Source of the DNA: Wohlfahrtiimonas larvae
Lineage (GTDB): Bacteria; Pseudomonadota; Gammaproteobacteria; Cardiobacteriales; Wohlfahrtiimonadaceae
Assembly (NCBI RefSeq): GCF_039543665.1
Contig: NZ_BAABKE010000001.1
Coordinates: 1-64,000 of the forward strand
Direction of reading: 5' to 3'
DNA length: 64,000 nt
Shown here: piece by piece, positions 17,330 through 26,303 of the stretch
Numbering within the stretch: position 1 is the first letter of the stretch
Layout of the letters: each line of letters starts with the position of its first letter
Translations under genes and position numbers: made by a program
The notes under the pieces: generated by a model
Database searches by the model: none
The model's input: the letters and a program-made list of their open reading frames with translations, nothing else
What the model was told of the DNA's origin: nothing

Positions 17330-17788
17330 ATGTTCTCTGTTGTTGTGCAAACTGATATTTTTAAACATGATGATGAAGTTAATCAACTGCTCGAAAGTAG
17401 TCGTAATGTCGGCGCATCCAGTAGTTTTGTGGGTTATGTTCGTGGGCATGATCATGCGAAAAATCTAAAAGCTTTATTTCTAGAGCATTATACGGGATTA
17501 ACCGAACGCGAGATAATGCGCATTATTGAGATTGCGAAAGAACGTTGGGCGATTACTGGTTGTCGAGTTGTGCATCGCGTAGGTGAAATACCTGTTGGTG
17601 AGCCAATTGTTTTAGTGGCAACAGTTTCATCTCATCGTGAAGCAGCATTTCATGCGACAGAATTCATTATGGATTATTTAAAAGCAGATGCACCTTTTTG
17701 GAAAAAAGAAGTATTTGAAGATGATAGTAATCATTGGGTAGAAGCAAAATTGAGTGATCAAAATAGAAAGCGGCGTTGGCATGAGTAA
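17330..17788 (+). CDS. moaE: Molybdopterin synthase catalytic subunit
   Basis: This 152-residue large subunit of molybdopterin synthase is a partner of MoaD. Typical MoaE motifs are F-V-G-Y-V-R near residue 34, L-F-L-E-H-Y near 49, H-R-V-G-E-I-P-V-G-E near 82, and the substrate-site lysines in D-A-P-F-W-K-K-E near 119. Length matches E. coli MoaE (150). It follows moaD without a gap and overlaps mobA by 8 nt. MoaA, MoaC and MoaB are not in this window, so the early Moco steps are encoded elsewhere. Confidence 0.95.
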   Translation: MFSVVVQTDIFKHDDEVNQLLESSRNVGASSSFVGYVRGHDHAKNLKALFLEHYTGLTEREIMRIIEIAKERWAITGCRVVHRVGEIPVGEPIVLVATVSSHREAAFHATEFIMDYLKADAPFWKKEVFEDDSNHWVEAKLSDQNRKRRWHE

Positions 17789-18380
17789 AGTGGTTGGATT
17801 GATTCTGTCAGGGGGCGCAGGTAGCCGTTTAGGGGGCGTTAATAAGGGATTGGTTCTTGTTGAAGGTAAGCCTTTAGTTCAATGGGTTTATGATGTATTT
17901 TCACCACAAGTTGATGAAGTTTATATTTCTGCTAATGAAGATATCAGTGCATATAGAGCAGTATCAATGAATATTTTAAGTGATGAAAAGAGGTTCTATC
18001 GTGATGGCCCATTATCAGGCATGTATTCATTAAGAAAAATAGTAAAACCAGAGGATATTATCCAAGTAGTTACATGTGATTTGCCTTTGTTACCAAAGGA
18101 TTTGGTGGTAAAGCAATTATTAAAATTGCGGGAAGAAAACTTAGATGCAGTTTATCCAAGAGATGATGAAAGGGCTCATTATGGTTTATTAATGTTTAAG
18201 GCTAAGTATATTGATGAGATAGAATCGCTGCTTTTAGATAAACAACACAGAATTAGAGATTTTTTAGCAAAGATGAAATGTGATTCATTATTCTTTGATG
18301 ATTCAACTGCATTTATCAATGGGAATGATTGGGATGCGGTTGCGCAAATTACTAAAATATTGAAGGAAAGAAAATGTTAG
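17781..18380 (+). CDS. mobA: Molybdenum cofactor guanylyltransferase
   Basis: MobA joins GMP from GTP to molybdopterin, giving the guanine dinucleotide cofactor of DMSO reductase-type enzymes. From ATG 17781 it has 199 residues, with the nucleotide-binding loop L-S-G-G-A-G-S-R-L-G-G near residue 8-18 followed by N-K-G-L. Further motifs are R-D-G-P-L-S-G-M and the metal-site aspartate in T-C-D-L-P-L-L-P. The frame is open from 17754, but the first nine codons lack conservation and lie inside moaE, so 17781 is preferred. It overlaps moeA by 7 nt. Confidence 0.92.
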   Translation: MSKVVGLILSGGAGSRLGGVNKGLVLVEGKPLVQWVYDVFSPQVDEVYISANEDISAYRAVSMNILSDEKRFYRDGPLSGMYSLRKIVKPEDIIQVVTCDLPLLPKDLVVKQLLKLREENLDAVYPRDDERAHYGLLMFKAKYIDEIESLLLDKQHRIRDFLAKMKCDSLFFDDSTAFINGNDWDAVAQITKILKERKC

Positions 18381-19555
18381 ATTTCCATGTTGCATTAACA
18401 CAATTAAGTGAGGCGGTTCAGTTGCCTCAAAAAGTTCGTAAAGTTTCTTTGATTGAAAGTTTGGGTAAGCATTTAAGTGAAGATTTATTCACTGTTTACG
18501 ATACACCAATGTTCAATAATAGTGCGATGGATGGCTATGCTGTTTGTGATCCTGATGAAGATTTAACTGAATTTAAAGTTGTGGGTCGAATTGCTGCAGG
18601 TGATTTGGCAAAAATTGTATTAAACAAAGGTGAATCGGTTCGTATTTTTACAGGTGCGCCCACGCCAAAAGGCACGACATCAGTTGTAATGCAAGAGCAT
18701 ATAGATCGTGAAGGTGATGTTATTCGCTTACAACGCAAACCTAAAAATGGTATGAATATTCGCTATTTGGGTGAAGAGGCTAAAAAAGGTGATTTATTAT
18801 TAGCTAAAAATAGAGAAATGACAGCGGCAACAATTGCTTTATGTGCATCGCAGGGTTATAGCGAGATACCAGTATTTGATGGTTTATCTATTGCAGTTGT
18901 TTCAACAGGCAGTGAATTGATTCCGCAATCAGAGCCTTTATCGGCAGGTAAAATTTATGATGCAAATAGATTTATGCTGCAAGCTTGGCTGAAGAAAAAT
19001 CATTATGTGCATGATGCGGGTATTGTGAAAGATAATTATGAGGCAACAAAAGCACAGTTATTAGAATTATCAAAAACTCAGGATGTCATTATCTTAAGTG
19101 GTGGTGCTTCTGTGGGTGAAGAGGATCATGTGGGCAGAGCTATTGCAGAAGTTGGGCAATTAAATGGTTGGAAAATTGCTATTAAGCCAGGTAAGCCTTT
19201 TGGTTGGGGTAAAATTGGCAATGCATATGTATTTATGTTGCCTGGTAATCCTGTATCTGCATATGTGACTTTTTATCTCTTTGTTTATCCATTTTTGCAA
19301 AAAAGTATTGGTGCAACCAATGCGACCTTTATGAAAGGTACGGCAAAATTTAAACGCGAAAAGCTAGAGCCAAGAAGGGAGTTTTTGCGTGGTATGTATG
19401 TAGAGAATCTAGAAGGTGGATTTGATTTAACTATTGCCAAAGGGCAAGGCTCTGCTATGTTATCAGGATTGGCGGTAGCGAACTGTTTAATTGAAATTTT
19501 ACCAAATACGACCGTTGAAGAAGGCATGGCTTTAAACTTTTATCCTATTCAGTAA
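18374..19555 (+). CDS. moeA: Molybdopterin molybdenumtransferase
   Basis: This 393-residue MoeA inserts molybdate into adenylated molybdopterin. Family motifs are N-N-S-A-M-D-G-Y-A near residue 51-59, F-T-G-A-P-T-P-K-G near 93, the MPT-binding S-T-G-S-E-L near 178, S-G-G-A-S-V-G-E-E-D near 247, and L-P-G-N-P-V-S-A near 291. Length is close to E. coli MoeA (411). The ATG lies inside the end of mobA, so translation is coupled. It closes the moaD-moaE-mobA-moeA group, and rsmG follows 34 nt later in the same direction. Confidence 0.95.
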   Translation: MLDFHVALTQLSEAVQLPQKVRKVSLIESLGKHLSEDLFTVYDTPMFNNSAMDGYAVCDPDEDLTEFKVVGRIAAGDLAKIVLNKGESVRIFTGAPTPKGTTSVVMQEHIDREGDVIRLQRKPKNGMNIRYLGEEAKKGDLLLAKNREMTAATIALCASQGYSEIPVFDGLSIAVVSTGSELIPQSEPLSAGKIYDANRFMLQAWLKKNHYVHDAGIVKDNYEATKAQLLELSKTQDVIILSGGASVGEEDHVGRAIAEVGQLNGWKIAIKPGKPFGWGKIGNAYVFMLPGNPVSAYVTFYLFVYPFLQKSIGATNATFMKGTAKFKREKLEPRREFLRGMYVENLEGGFDLTIAKGQGSAMLSGLAVANCLIEILPNTTVEEGMALNFYPIQ

Positions 19556-19589
19556 TAGTCGATCATCAAAAAATAAGTAAGAGATAGTA

Positions 19590-20210
19590 ATGGAATTTGA
19601 TTTTATAAAAAATGGGTTAAGTACTGAAGGATTTGATTTTTCGGATGATCAAATTAAACAGTGGGCACATTATTTAAAGGGTATTCAGTTATGGAATAAA
19701 GCTTATAACTTGACTTCCATTGTTGAGCCTGAAGAGATGTTGGTGAAGCATTTGTTTGATTCTATTGTGTTGATCCCACATCTAGAAAAAATAAAGCATG
19801 ATCGTATGATTGATGTAGGAACAGGTGCTGGTTTGCCTGGCTTTATTTTGGCAATTGCAATGCCTGATACACATTTTGTTTTATTGGATACCAATAGTAA
19901 ACGTACACGATTTATGACGCAGATGAAGCTTGAATTGGGTATTAAAAATATAGAGATTGTGCATTCAAGAGTTCAGGATTATCAGCCAGCTGAATTATTT
20001 GATGTTATTTTGTCTCGTGCATTCGCAAGTGCTGAAGATATGGTCATTTGGTCGAAACATTTATTAACAGATGATGGTTGTTTTGCGGCGATGAAAGGTC
20101 ATGTAACACCCGGTGAGTGGCAGTTTGCAGAAGAAGGTTATAAAAGTACGATTATTAAGCTATCTGTCCCAAGATTAGATGAAGCACGACATTTGGTCAT
20201 TTTGTCTTGA
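19590..20210 (+). CDS. rsmG: 16S rRNA (guanine527-N7)-methyltransferase
   Basis: This 206-residue RsmG (GidB) methylates N7 of G527 in 16S rRNA using S-adenosylmethionine. The N-terminal W-N-K-A-Y-N-L-T motif is near residue 36, the SAM-binding D-V-G-T-G-A-G-L-P-G near 73-82, and S-R-A-F-A near 144. The gene commonly stands between mnmG (gidA) and parA near the replication origin. Here parA does follow, but the upstream neighbour is moeA, so mnmG has been separated. Confidence 0.95.
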   Translation: MEFDFIKNGLSTEGFDFSDDQIKQWAHYLKGIQLWNKAYNLTSIVEPEEMLVKHLFDSIVLIPHLEKIKHDRMIDVGTGAGLPGFILAIAMPDTHFVLLDTNSKRTRFMTQMKLELGIKNIEIVHSRVQDYQPAELFDVILSRAFASAEDMVIWSKHLLTDDGCFAAMKGHVTPGEWQFAEEGYKSTIIKLSVPRLDEARHLVILS

Positions 20211-20267
20211 TGAGGATTTGATATACTTCTGCGGTAAAATTTGAATGATGATTATAGGAAGGGCTTT

Positions 20268-21041
20268 GTGGCAATCATAGCAGTTACGAATCAAAAGGGT
20301 GGCGTTGGTAAAACAACGACAGCGGTTAATTTGGCAGCCTGCCTAGCAGGTATGAAGGCTCGTCCTAATGTTTTGTTAATAGATTTAGACCCTCAAGGTA
20401 ATGCAACAACTGGGATGGGAGTGGATAAACATTCCATCAGCTTAGGTACTGTTGATTTACTATTGGATGATGTTTCGATTAGTGATGCCATTATAGAGTT
20501 GGAAGAAAATGCCATTCGTTTAATCGGTGCTAATGGCGACTTAACAGGGGCGGAAGTATTATTAACACAAAGAGAGCAGGGGGCTTTTGTTTTGAAAGAA
20601 GGCTTGGCGCCTATTCAAAGTAACTTTAATTTTATTATTATTGATTGTCCACCCTCTTTAAATATGCTGACATTAAATGCGCTTACTGCTTCTGATCATG
20701 TGGTCGTGCCTGTGCAGTGCGAATATTACGCTCTAGAAGGCTTAACAGCGTTGATGCAAACAATAGAAGAGGTGAAAAGCACGACCAATCCAGATTTGGA
20801 TATTTTAGGGATTTTGAGGACTATGTACGATGGGCGGAATGCTTTAGCGTTACAAGTATCAGAGAATTTACAAGAACATTTTGGAGAAAAATTATTAAAA
20901 ACGATTATCCCAAGAAATGTTCGATTAGCTGAAGCTCCTGGATTTGGTGAGTCAATTATTAAATATGATGCTACCTCAAAGGGTGCAATTGCGTATAATG
21001 AGTTAGCAAAAGAAATCAGCCGTCGAAGTAAGCGTAAATAA
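20268..21041 (+). CDS. parA: Chromosome partitioning ATPase ParA (Soj)
   Basis: This 257-residue ParA/MinD-type ATPase of chromosome segregation has the deviant Walker A K-G-G-V-G-K-T-T near residue 9-16, D-L-D-P-Q-G-N-A-T-T near 37-46, and Walker B I-I-D-C-P-P-S near 119-125. It is the length of Soj-type chromosomal ParA. The frame opens at a TTG at 20241, but GTG 20268 is preceded at 5 nt by AGGAAGGG and gives the canonical M-A-I-I-A-V-T-N-Q-K-G-G start. ParB starts 17 nt downstream. No palindromic parS site (TGTTTCACGTGAAACA) was seen in this window. Confidence 0.95.
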   Translation: MAIIAVTNQKGGVGKTTTAVNLAACLAGMKARPNVLLIDLDPQGNATTGMGVDKHSISLGTVDLLLDDVSISDAIIELEENAIRLIGANGDLTGAEVLLTQREQGAFVLKEGLAPIQSNFNFIIIDCPPSLNMLTLNALTASDHVVVPVQCEYYALEGLTALMQTIEEVKSTTNPDLDILGILRTMYDGRNALALQVSENLQEHFGEKLLKTIIPRNVRLAEAPGFGESIIKYDATSKGAIAYNELAKEISRRSKRK

Positions 21042-21058
21042 GAAATGAGGAAAGTGGT

Positions 21059-21958
21059 TTGAAAAAACGCGGATTAGGTCGTGGTTTGGATGTTTTGTTA
21101 AATAAAACAAAACTACCAGCTCAAGAATTAATGAAAGATAATGAAGTGCACGTAGGTAAAGATGCTCATTACGGTGCTATCAAGGAAATGCCAATTGAGT
21201 TTTTGGTACCGGGTGCATATCAGCCGCGTAAAGTATTTGACGCAGTGGCTTTGGAAACATTAGCAGAATCTATTAAATCTCAGGGTATTATTCAGCCATT
21301 GGTTGTTCGTGAGATTAGTAAAGATGGGCAGAAAAAGTATGAGATTCTAGCAGGTGAGCGTCGTTGGAGAGCATCACAAATTGCAGAATTAGAAAAAGTC
21401 CCTGTGATTATTCAGTCTTTAACAGATCAAGAGGCTTTAGCTGTTGCGTTGATAGAGAATATTCAACGTGAAGATTTAAATCCTATTGAGGAAGCAGAAG
21501 CTATAGCGCGGTTTATTAATGAATTTGAGTTAACACATCAAGAAGTTGGTGAGTTAATTGGTCGTTCAAGATCATCTGTGAGTAATGTGATTCGTTTATT
21601 GGAGTTGGCAGATCAAGTACAAGAATGGTTGTTAGAACGAAAAATTGATATGGGGCACGCAAGAGCGTTGTTACCTTTAGATAATGCTCAACAAATTAAA
21701 ATTGCAGAATTGATTATTCAAAAATCATTAACTGTCCGAGATGTTGAGCGATTAATGAAAGAAGGCGTTCAAGCAATAGAAAAAAACAAGCCTATAAAAA
21801 GAGATCCAGATGTTGTAAAATTAGAAAATGATTTAAGTCAATTGTTTGGTGCTAAAGTTGGTTTTCAGTCGGGCAAAAAAGGTAAAGGTAAAATGACAAT
21901 TCATTATGATTCATTAGATCAATTGGATGGAATTTTACAAAAAATTGGGGTGCAATAA
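21059..21958 (+). CDS. parB: Chromosome partitioning protein ParB (Spo0J)
   Basis: This 299-residue CTP-dependent DNA clamp binds parS and works with ParA. The N-terminus K-K-R-G-L-G-R-G-L-D-V-L-L is diagnostic. The CTPase region includes Q-P-R-K-V-F near residue 60 and G-E-R-R-W-R-A near 98-104, with the arm E-N-I-Q-R-E-D-L-N-P-I-E-E-A near 132-145. A helix-turn-helix follows near 155-180 (S-R-S-S-V-S-N), and the C-terminus is basic, for dimerisation. The start is a TTG at 21059 behind GAGGAAAG, and no in-frame ATG gives the conserved N-terminus. Confidence 0.95.
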   Translation: MKKRGLGRGLDVLLNKTKLPAQELMKDNEVHVGKDAHYGAIKEMPIEFLVPGAYQPRKVFDAVALETLAESIKSQGIIQPLVVREISKDGQKKYEILAGERRWRASQIAELEKVPVIIQSLTDQEALAVALIENIQREDLNPIEEAEAIARFINEFELTHQEVGELIGRSRSSVSNVIRLLELADQVQEWLLERKIDMGHARALLPLDNAQQIKIAELIIQKSLTVRDVERLMKEGVQAIEKNKPIKRDPDVVKLENDLSQLFGAKVGFQSGKKGKGKMTIHYDSLDQLDGILQKIGVQ

Positions 21959-22003
21959 ATTTAACTAATTCGCCTTTTTTATCAAGTTTCCTTGTGAAAA
22001 AGA

Positions 22004-22031
22004 TTGACTTTAAAGGCTAACTGCTTATAAT
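22004..22031 (+). promoter_or_regulatory. Sigma70 promoter of the atp operon
   Basis: TTGACT (22004-22009) and a perfect TATAAT (22026-22031) are separated by 16 bp, about 30 bp before the atpI start and after the parB stop. This near-consensus element fits strong expression of the ATP synthase operon. Confidence 0.85.
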
Positions 22032-22060
22032 CGAGCTACTTTTGCCGAAGGTGTTTTGAT

Positions 22061-22417
22061 GTGATGAAGCAAGTAATAACGATCCAATTGATCATTACGC
22101 TAAGTGCCTCAATTTTACTTTGGGTGATTGTAGGGGAAAGTGTTGGAAGGTCCTATTTTTGGGCGGGTCTTTCAATCATCTTGCCAAATTTATTTGTCAT
22201 CTTTTTATCATTTTGGGTACGAAGTCGACAAGTGATTTTTTGGTTAGGTGCATTTGTCAATAAATTTATCAGTGCAATATTGCTTGCGAGCAGTATTAAG
22301 TATTTAAAAGATCCAAGTTGGGTAGCATTTCTAATAGGAGTGATTGTAACAGTGTATCTTCCTGTTGTTGTGATGAGCTTCGGTCATAAATATTTGAAGC
22401 ACGATATCAAGCATTAA
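22061..22417 (+). CDS. atpI: ATP synthase subunit I
   Basis: This 118-residue small membrane protein has four hydrophobic helices and lies first in the atp operon, as AtpI does in proteobacteria. It assists assembly of the c ring and is not a structural part of the enzyme. Sequence similarity is low across the family, but G-R-S-Y-F-W-A-G near residue 28 and the position support the call. Starts at GTG 22061 and ATG 22064 are one codon apart; AAGG at 22048-22051 is better spaced for the GTG. Confidence 0.85.
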   Translation: MMKQVITIQLIITLSASILLWVIVGESVGRSYFWAGLSIILPNLFVIFLSFWVRSRQVIFWLGAFVNKFISAILLASSIKYLKDPSWVAFLIGVIVTVYLPVVVMSFGHKYLKHDIKH

Positions 22418-22437
22418 AATTTAGATTGGGACAAGAT

Positions 22438-23253
22438 ATGTCAGCAGAAGAGATTACCGCTAGTAGTTATATCGAGCATCACCTCGTTAATATGACTCAG
22501 ACAGATTTGCCACAAGAAAACTTTGTGGACTTTAGTTTGATTAATGTCGATACCGTTCTTTGGTCGGTTGTATCGGGTATTATTGTTCTATTCTTTTTGT
22601 TTAGGGCATCGCGTAAAGCTTCTTCAGGAGTACCAACACGCTTTCAAGCTGCGGTAGAAATTCTTGTTGAATTTGCTGAAACTCAATCAAGAACATTAGT
22701 AAGTGGTCCAAATGGTTATATCGCACCATTGGGGTTGACAATATTTTTATGGGTGATTGTGATGAACTGCATGGACTTAGTGCCTGTAGATCTTCCGATG
22801 ACTTTGATTAATGTGTTTGGCTTAGAAGTTGAACATCAACGAATTCTTCCAACAGCAGACGTGAATGGTCCATTGGGCATGTCTATGGCTGTATTGGCAT
22901 TGATTCTTTTTTACTCGTTTAAAGTTAAAAAGGTTGGCGGTTTTGTTAAAGAACTTTGCACTGCACCTTTTGGTATCTATTTATTACCATTTAATATTAT
23001 CTTAAATCTTGTTGAATATATTTCTAAGGCATTCTCACTAGGTATGCGACTTTTCGGTAATATGTTCGCGGGTGAACTACTTTTCTGTTTGATTGCATTA
23101 TTAGGTGCAACAGGCACATGGTGGGGATTTGGATTGCATTGGTTAGCAGGATCGGCATGGGCTATTTTCCATATCTTGATCATTGTTCTTCAAGGCTATA
23201 TCTTTATGACTTTGACTTTAGTTTATCTAGGTCAAGCTCATGAGGCTCATTAA
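22438..23253 (+). CDS. atpB: ATP synthase F0 subunit a
   Basis: Subunit a (271 residues from ATG 22438) forms the proton half-channels next to the c ring. The essential arginine is in the penultimate-helix-region motif S-L-G-M-R-L-F-G-N-M, near residue 200-209, and the later Q-G-Y-I-F-M-T-L-T motif is also present. Six or so membrane helices are visible. A TTG at 22426 would add four codons, but ATG 22438 gives the usual enterobacterial-like N-terminus. The gene begins 20 nt after atpI. Confidence 0.96.
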   Translation: MSAEEITASSYIEHHLVNMTQTDLPQENFVDFSLINVDTVLWSVVSGIIVLFFLFRASRKASSGVPTRFQAAVEILVEFAETQSRTLVSGPNGYIAPLGLTIFLWVIVMNCMDLVPVDLPMTLINVFGLEVEHQRILPTADVNGPLGMSMAVLALILFYSFKVKKVGGFVKELCTAPFGIYLLPFNIILNLVEYISKAFSLGMRLFGNMFAGELLFCLIALLGATGTWWGFGLHWLAGSAWAIFHILIIVLQGYIFMTLTLVYLGQAHEAH

Positions 23254-23318
23254 GAATTCAATCGATTTGGTTGGTGTTTTGTTAGTTTAGTTAGTTATTT
23301 TATTTTTAGGAGAAAAAA

Positions 23319-23552
23319 ATGGACATGGGCATGATTGCTTTAGCGTGTGGAATTATCGTTGGTTTAGGTGCTATCGGTGCGGCAATTGGTATCGCATTGT
23401 TAGGTTCAAAATATGTTGAATCTTCAGCACGTCAACCAGAAATGATGGATAAGTTGTTACCTAAAGTATTTATTCTTGTTGGTCTTGTAGATGCTGCATT
23501 CTTGATCGGTGTTGGTATCGCTATCTTCTTTGCAATGGTTGTATTTAAGTAA
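23319..23552 (+). CDS. atpE: ATP synthase F0 subunit c
   Basis: This 77-residue hairpin of two membrane helices is the c-ring proteolipid. The polar loop R38-Q39-P40 and the proton-carrying carboxylate D58 in G-L-V-D-A are present. Helix 1 has the G-A-I-G-A-A-I-G packing motif. The Na+-binding residues of sodium-type rings (Gln in helix 1, Glu-Ser/Thr in helix 2) are absent, so a proton-driven enzyme is expected. AGGAG lies 8 nt before the start, consistent with high expression. Confidence 0.97.
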   Translation: MDMGMIALACGIIVGLGAIGAAIGIALLGSKYVESSARQPEMMDKLLPKVFILVGLVDAAFLIGVGIAIFFAMVVFK

Positions 23553-23629
23553 TAACTCCATTTCGTGGCGTTTGATATATTTGTCAAACGCCTTTTATGC
23601 ATAGATTAGAATAGACAGGCAGATACAAC

Positions 23630-24100
23630 ATGAATTTAAATGCTACTTTATTTGCACAGTTTGTCGTCTTTTTTACATTGGTTTGGTTTGTGATGAAATT
23701 CATTTGGCCACCAATGATCAAAGCGCTCGATGAACGCCGTGCTAAAATCGCAGATGGCTTAAAAGCTGCTGAAGATAGCGTTGCGGAGAAATTAGAAGCT
23801 GATTCAAAAGTTAAGTTGCTTTTAAAAGATGCAAAACAAGAAGCCTCTTCTATTGTTACGCTTGCAAATAAGCGTGCAGAAGAAGCTGTCGAAGCATCAA
23901 GAGCACAAGCTAAAGAAGTGGCAGATAAGCAACTTCAAAATGCACAAGATCAGATTTTAGTTGAAACTAATCAAGCTAAAGAAAAACTAAGACAAGAAGT
24001 GGTTGCACTAGCACTAGAAGGCGCAAGTAAGATCGTTGGTAAAGAAGTAGATCGCGCAACGCACGAGTCAATGTTAAAAGATTTAGCATCACGTTTATAA
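23630..24100 (+). CDS. atpF: ATP synthase F0 subunit b
   Basis: This 156-residue peripheral-stalk protein has one N-terminal membrane helix (about residues 5-25) followed by a long charged coiled coil that reaches up to F1. It has the same length as E. coli b (156). The conserved W-P-P-M-I-K-A-L-D-E-R-R-A-K-I-A-D-G-L after the membrane segment is typical. It sits 77 nt after atpE and 14 nt before atpH. Confidence 0.96.
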   Translation: MNLNATLFAQFVVFFTLVWFVMKFIWPPMIKALDERRAKIADGLKAAEDSVAEKLEADSKVKLLLKDAKQEASSIVTLANKRAEEAVEASRAQAKEVADKQLQNAQDQILVETNQAKEKLRQEVVALALEGASKIVGKEVDRATHESMLKDLASRL

Positions 24101-24114
24101 GGCAATAGTTAGTC

Positions 24115-24669
24115 ATGACAGATTATATTACAGTTGCTCGTCCCTATGCCAAAGCGGTGTTTTTGATTGCTAAGGAAGAGAATACTATTTCTGGCTGGAG
24201 TAATCTTTTGGCTGTACTCGATGAGATTAGTGCCGATGTAGAGGCGAGTGATTTTATCTCTCGCCCTGATTTTTCTCTGCAAGAAAAAACTCAGTTTTTG
24301 CAAACAGCAGTGGCTACGTTATTAAAACGTAAGTTAACGAATCAAGAAGCTAATTTTTTATCAGTAATTTTAAGTGCTAAGCGCTACGAAGTATTTCCAT
24401 CCATTCGCCAAGCGTATGATGAAATGGTTCTTTCAGATGAATCTATTATTGAAGTTGATTTAGTGTCAGCTTTTGAAGTGAAAGAATCAGAAAATGAAAT
24501 GTTCGTTAAAGCATTAGAAAAGCATTTCCAAAAAAGCATTAAATTGAATGTTTCAGTTGATCCAAATTTAATCGGTGGCGCAGTTATTAAGGCTGGGGAT
24601 TGGGTTATGGATGGATCAGTAAAAGGACGTTTAGAGCAGATGACTTCTTTTTTGGTGCAGTCAGCTTAG
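24115..24669 (+). CDS. atpH: ATP synthase F1 subunit delta
   Basis: This 184-residue delta subunit links the b stalk to the alpha/beta head. The N-terminal A-R-P-Y-A-K-A-V-F motif (about residues 8-16) and the C-terminal P-N-L-I-G-G-A-V-I-K-A-G-D are the family signatures. Length is normal (E. coli 177). It is followed by atpA after 48 nt. Confidence 0.96.
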   Translation: MTDYITVARPYAKAVFLIAKEENTISGWSNLLAVLDEISADVEASDFISRPDFSLQEKTQFLQTAVATLLKRKLTNQEANFLSVILSAKRYEVFPSIRQAYDEMVLSDESIIEVDLVSAFEVKESENEMFVKALEKHFQKSIKLNVSVDPNLIGGAVIKAGDWVMDGSVKGRLEQMTSFLVQSA

Positions 24670-24717
24670 TGGATTTACGATAAAAGAATTTATTATGTTT
24701 AAAGGATGATTTGAATT

Positions 24718-26265
24718 ATGCAATTGAATCCATCAGAAATTAGTGATCTTATCAAATCTAAGATTGAAGAATTTGATGTAAAGCCAGAAGCAAGTACTGA
24801 AGGTACAGTTATTAGCTTGACTGACGGTATTGCTACTGTATACGGCTTAGATGCTGTAATGCAGGGCGAAATGGTTGAATTACCTCACGGTGTACGCGGT
24901 TTAGCGTTGAACTTAGAGCGTGATTCAGTGGGCGTTGTACTTTTAGGTGATTATGCAAGAGTATCTGAAGGCGACGTAGTTAAATGTACTGGTAAAGTTA
25001 TGGAAGTTCCAATCGGTCCTGAATTATTGGGTCGTGTTGTGAATACATTGGGTCAACCAATTGATGGTAAAGGTCCAATCAATGCTACTTTATCAGCGCC
25101 TATTGAGAAATTAGCACCAGGTGTAATCGAGCGTCAATCAGTTGATGAGCCATTACAAACAGGCTATATCGCTATTGACTCAATGGTACCAGTAGGTCGT
25201 GGTCAGCGTGAGTTAATCATTGGTGACAGACAAACAGGTAAAACTGCGATTGCAATCGATACAATCATTAATCAAAAAGGTACAGGCGTTAAGTGTATCT
25301 ATGTTGCGATTGGTCAGAAAAACTCAACAATTGCGAATATTGTTCGTAAGTTGGAAGAGCATGATGCAATGGCACACACAATCGTTGTTGCTTCAAGTGC
25401 AGCTGATCCTGCTGCAATGCAGTATTTATCAGCGTATGCTGGTTGTACAATGGGTGAATATTTCCGTGATCGTGGTGAAGATGCGTTGATCATTTATGAT
25501 GACTTATCGAAACAAGCGGTTGCATATCGTCAAATTTCATTATTATTACGTCGTCCTCCAGGCCGTGAAGCTTATCCTGGTGATGTGTTCTATTTACATT
25601 CACGTCTACTTGAGCGTGCTGCTCGTGTGAATGCAAATTATGTTGAAGCATTTACAAATGGCGAAGTGAAAGGCAAGACAGGTTCATTAACAGCATTGCC
25701 AATCATTGAAACACAAGCGGGTGACGTTTCTGCATTCGTTCCAACTAACGTAATTTCTATTACAGATGGTCAGATCTTCTTAGAATCAGACCTATTTAAT
25801 GCTGGTGTTCGTCCTGCGATCAACGCTGGTATCTCTGTATCACGTGTTGGTGGTGCTGCACAAACTAAAATCATCAAAAAATTAGGTGGTGGTGTTCGTT
25901 TGGCATTGGCTCAATATCGTGAATTGGAAGCATTCTCTCAGTTTGCATCTGATTTAGATGAAGCAACACGTAAGCAGTTAGAACGTGGTGAGCGTGTTAT
26001 GGAGTTAATGAAGCAAGCACAATACCGTCCATATTCAGTATCAGAAATGGCAGTAGTTTTGTTCACAGTTGAAAAAGGTCATTTAGATGATATTGATGTG
26101 AGCGAAGTGAGTGCATTTGCTGCAGGCTTAGTAACTACGATGAATATTGAAAAAGCTGATCTCATGAAGCAAATCAATGAGACTGGTAATTACAATGATG
26201 AAATTGAGAACCAATTTGCACAAGCAATTAAGTCGTATAAATCGACAGAAGCTTGGGTTAAGTAG
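24718..26265 (+). CDS. atpA: ATP synthase F1 subunit alpha
   Basis: This 515-residue non-catalytic nucleotide-binding subunit of F1 has the P-loop G-D-R-Q-T-G-K-T near residue 169-176, and P-A-I-N-A-G-I-S-V-S-R-V-G-G near 363, which includes the arginine finger. An N-terminal beta-barrel domain precedes these and a helical domain closes the protein. Length equals the family norm (E. coli 513). It alternates with beta in the alpha3beta3 hexamer. Confidence 0.98.
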   Translation: MQLNPSEISDLIKSKIEEFDVKPEASTEGTVISLTDGIATVYGLDAVMQGEMVELPHGVRGLALNLERDSVGVVLLGDYARVSEGDVVKCTGKVMEVPIGPELLGRVVNTLGQPIDGKGPINATLSAPIEKLAPGVIERQSVDEPLQTGYIAIDSMVPVGRGQRELIIGDRQTGKTAIAIDTIINQKGTGVKCIYVAIGQKNSTIANIVRKLEEHDAMAHTIVVASSAADPAAMQYLSAYAGCTMGEYFRDRGEDALIIYDDLSKQAVAYRQISLLLRRPPGREAYPGDVFYLHSRLLERAARVNANYVEAFTNGEVKGKTGSLTALPIIETQAGDVSAFVPTNVISITDGQIFLESDLFNAGVRPAINAGISVSRVGGAAQTKIIKKLGGGVRLALAQYRELEAFSQFASDLDEATRKQLERGERVMELMKQAQYRPYSVSEMAVVLFTVEKGHLDDIDVSEVSAFAAGLVTTMNIEKADLMKQINETGNYNDEIENQFAQAIKSYKSTEAWVK

Positions 26266-26303
26266 TTTTTCTCTTTCTTTATTTTAAATATTAGGATCTT
26301 TTC

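Noticed and set aside
20211..21958. parS centromere site
   Set aside because: No TGTTTCACGTGAAACA or close variant was seen around parAB or elsewhere in the window; a computed search could still find a degenerate copy.
25500..25520. ACAAGCGGT-like DNA uptake sequence
   Set aside because: Only an isolated match inside atpA was noticed; there is no enrichment, so it is coding sequence by chance.
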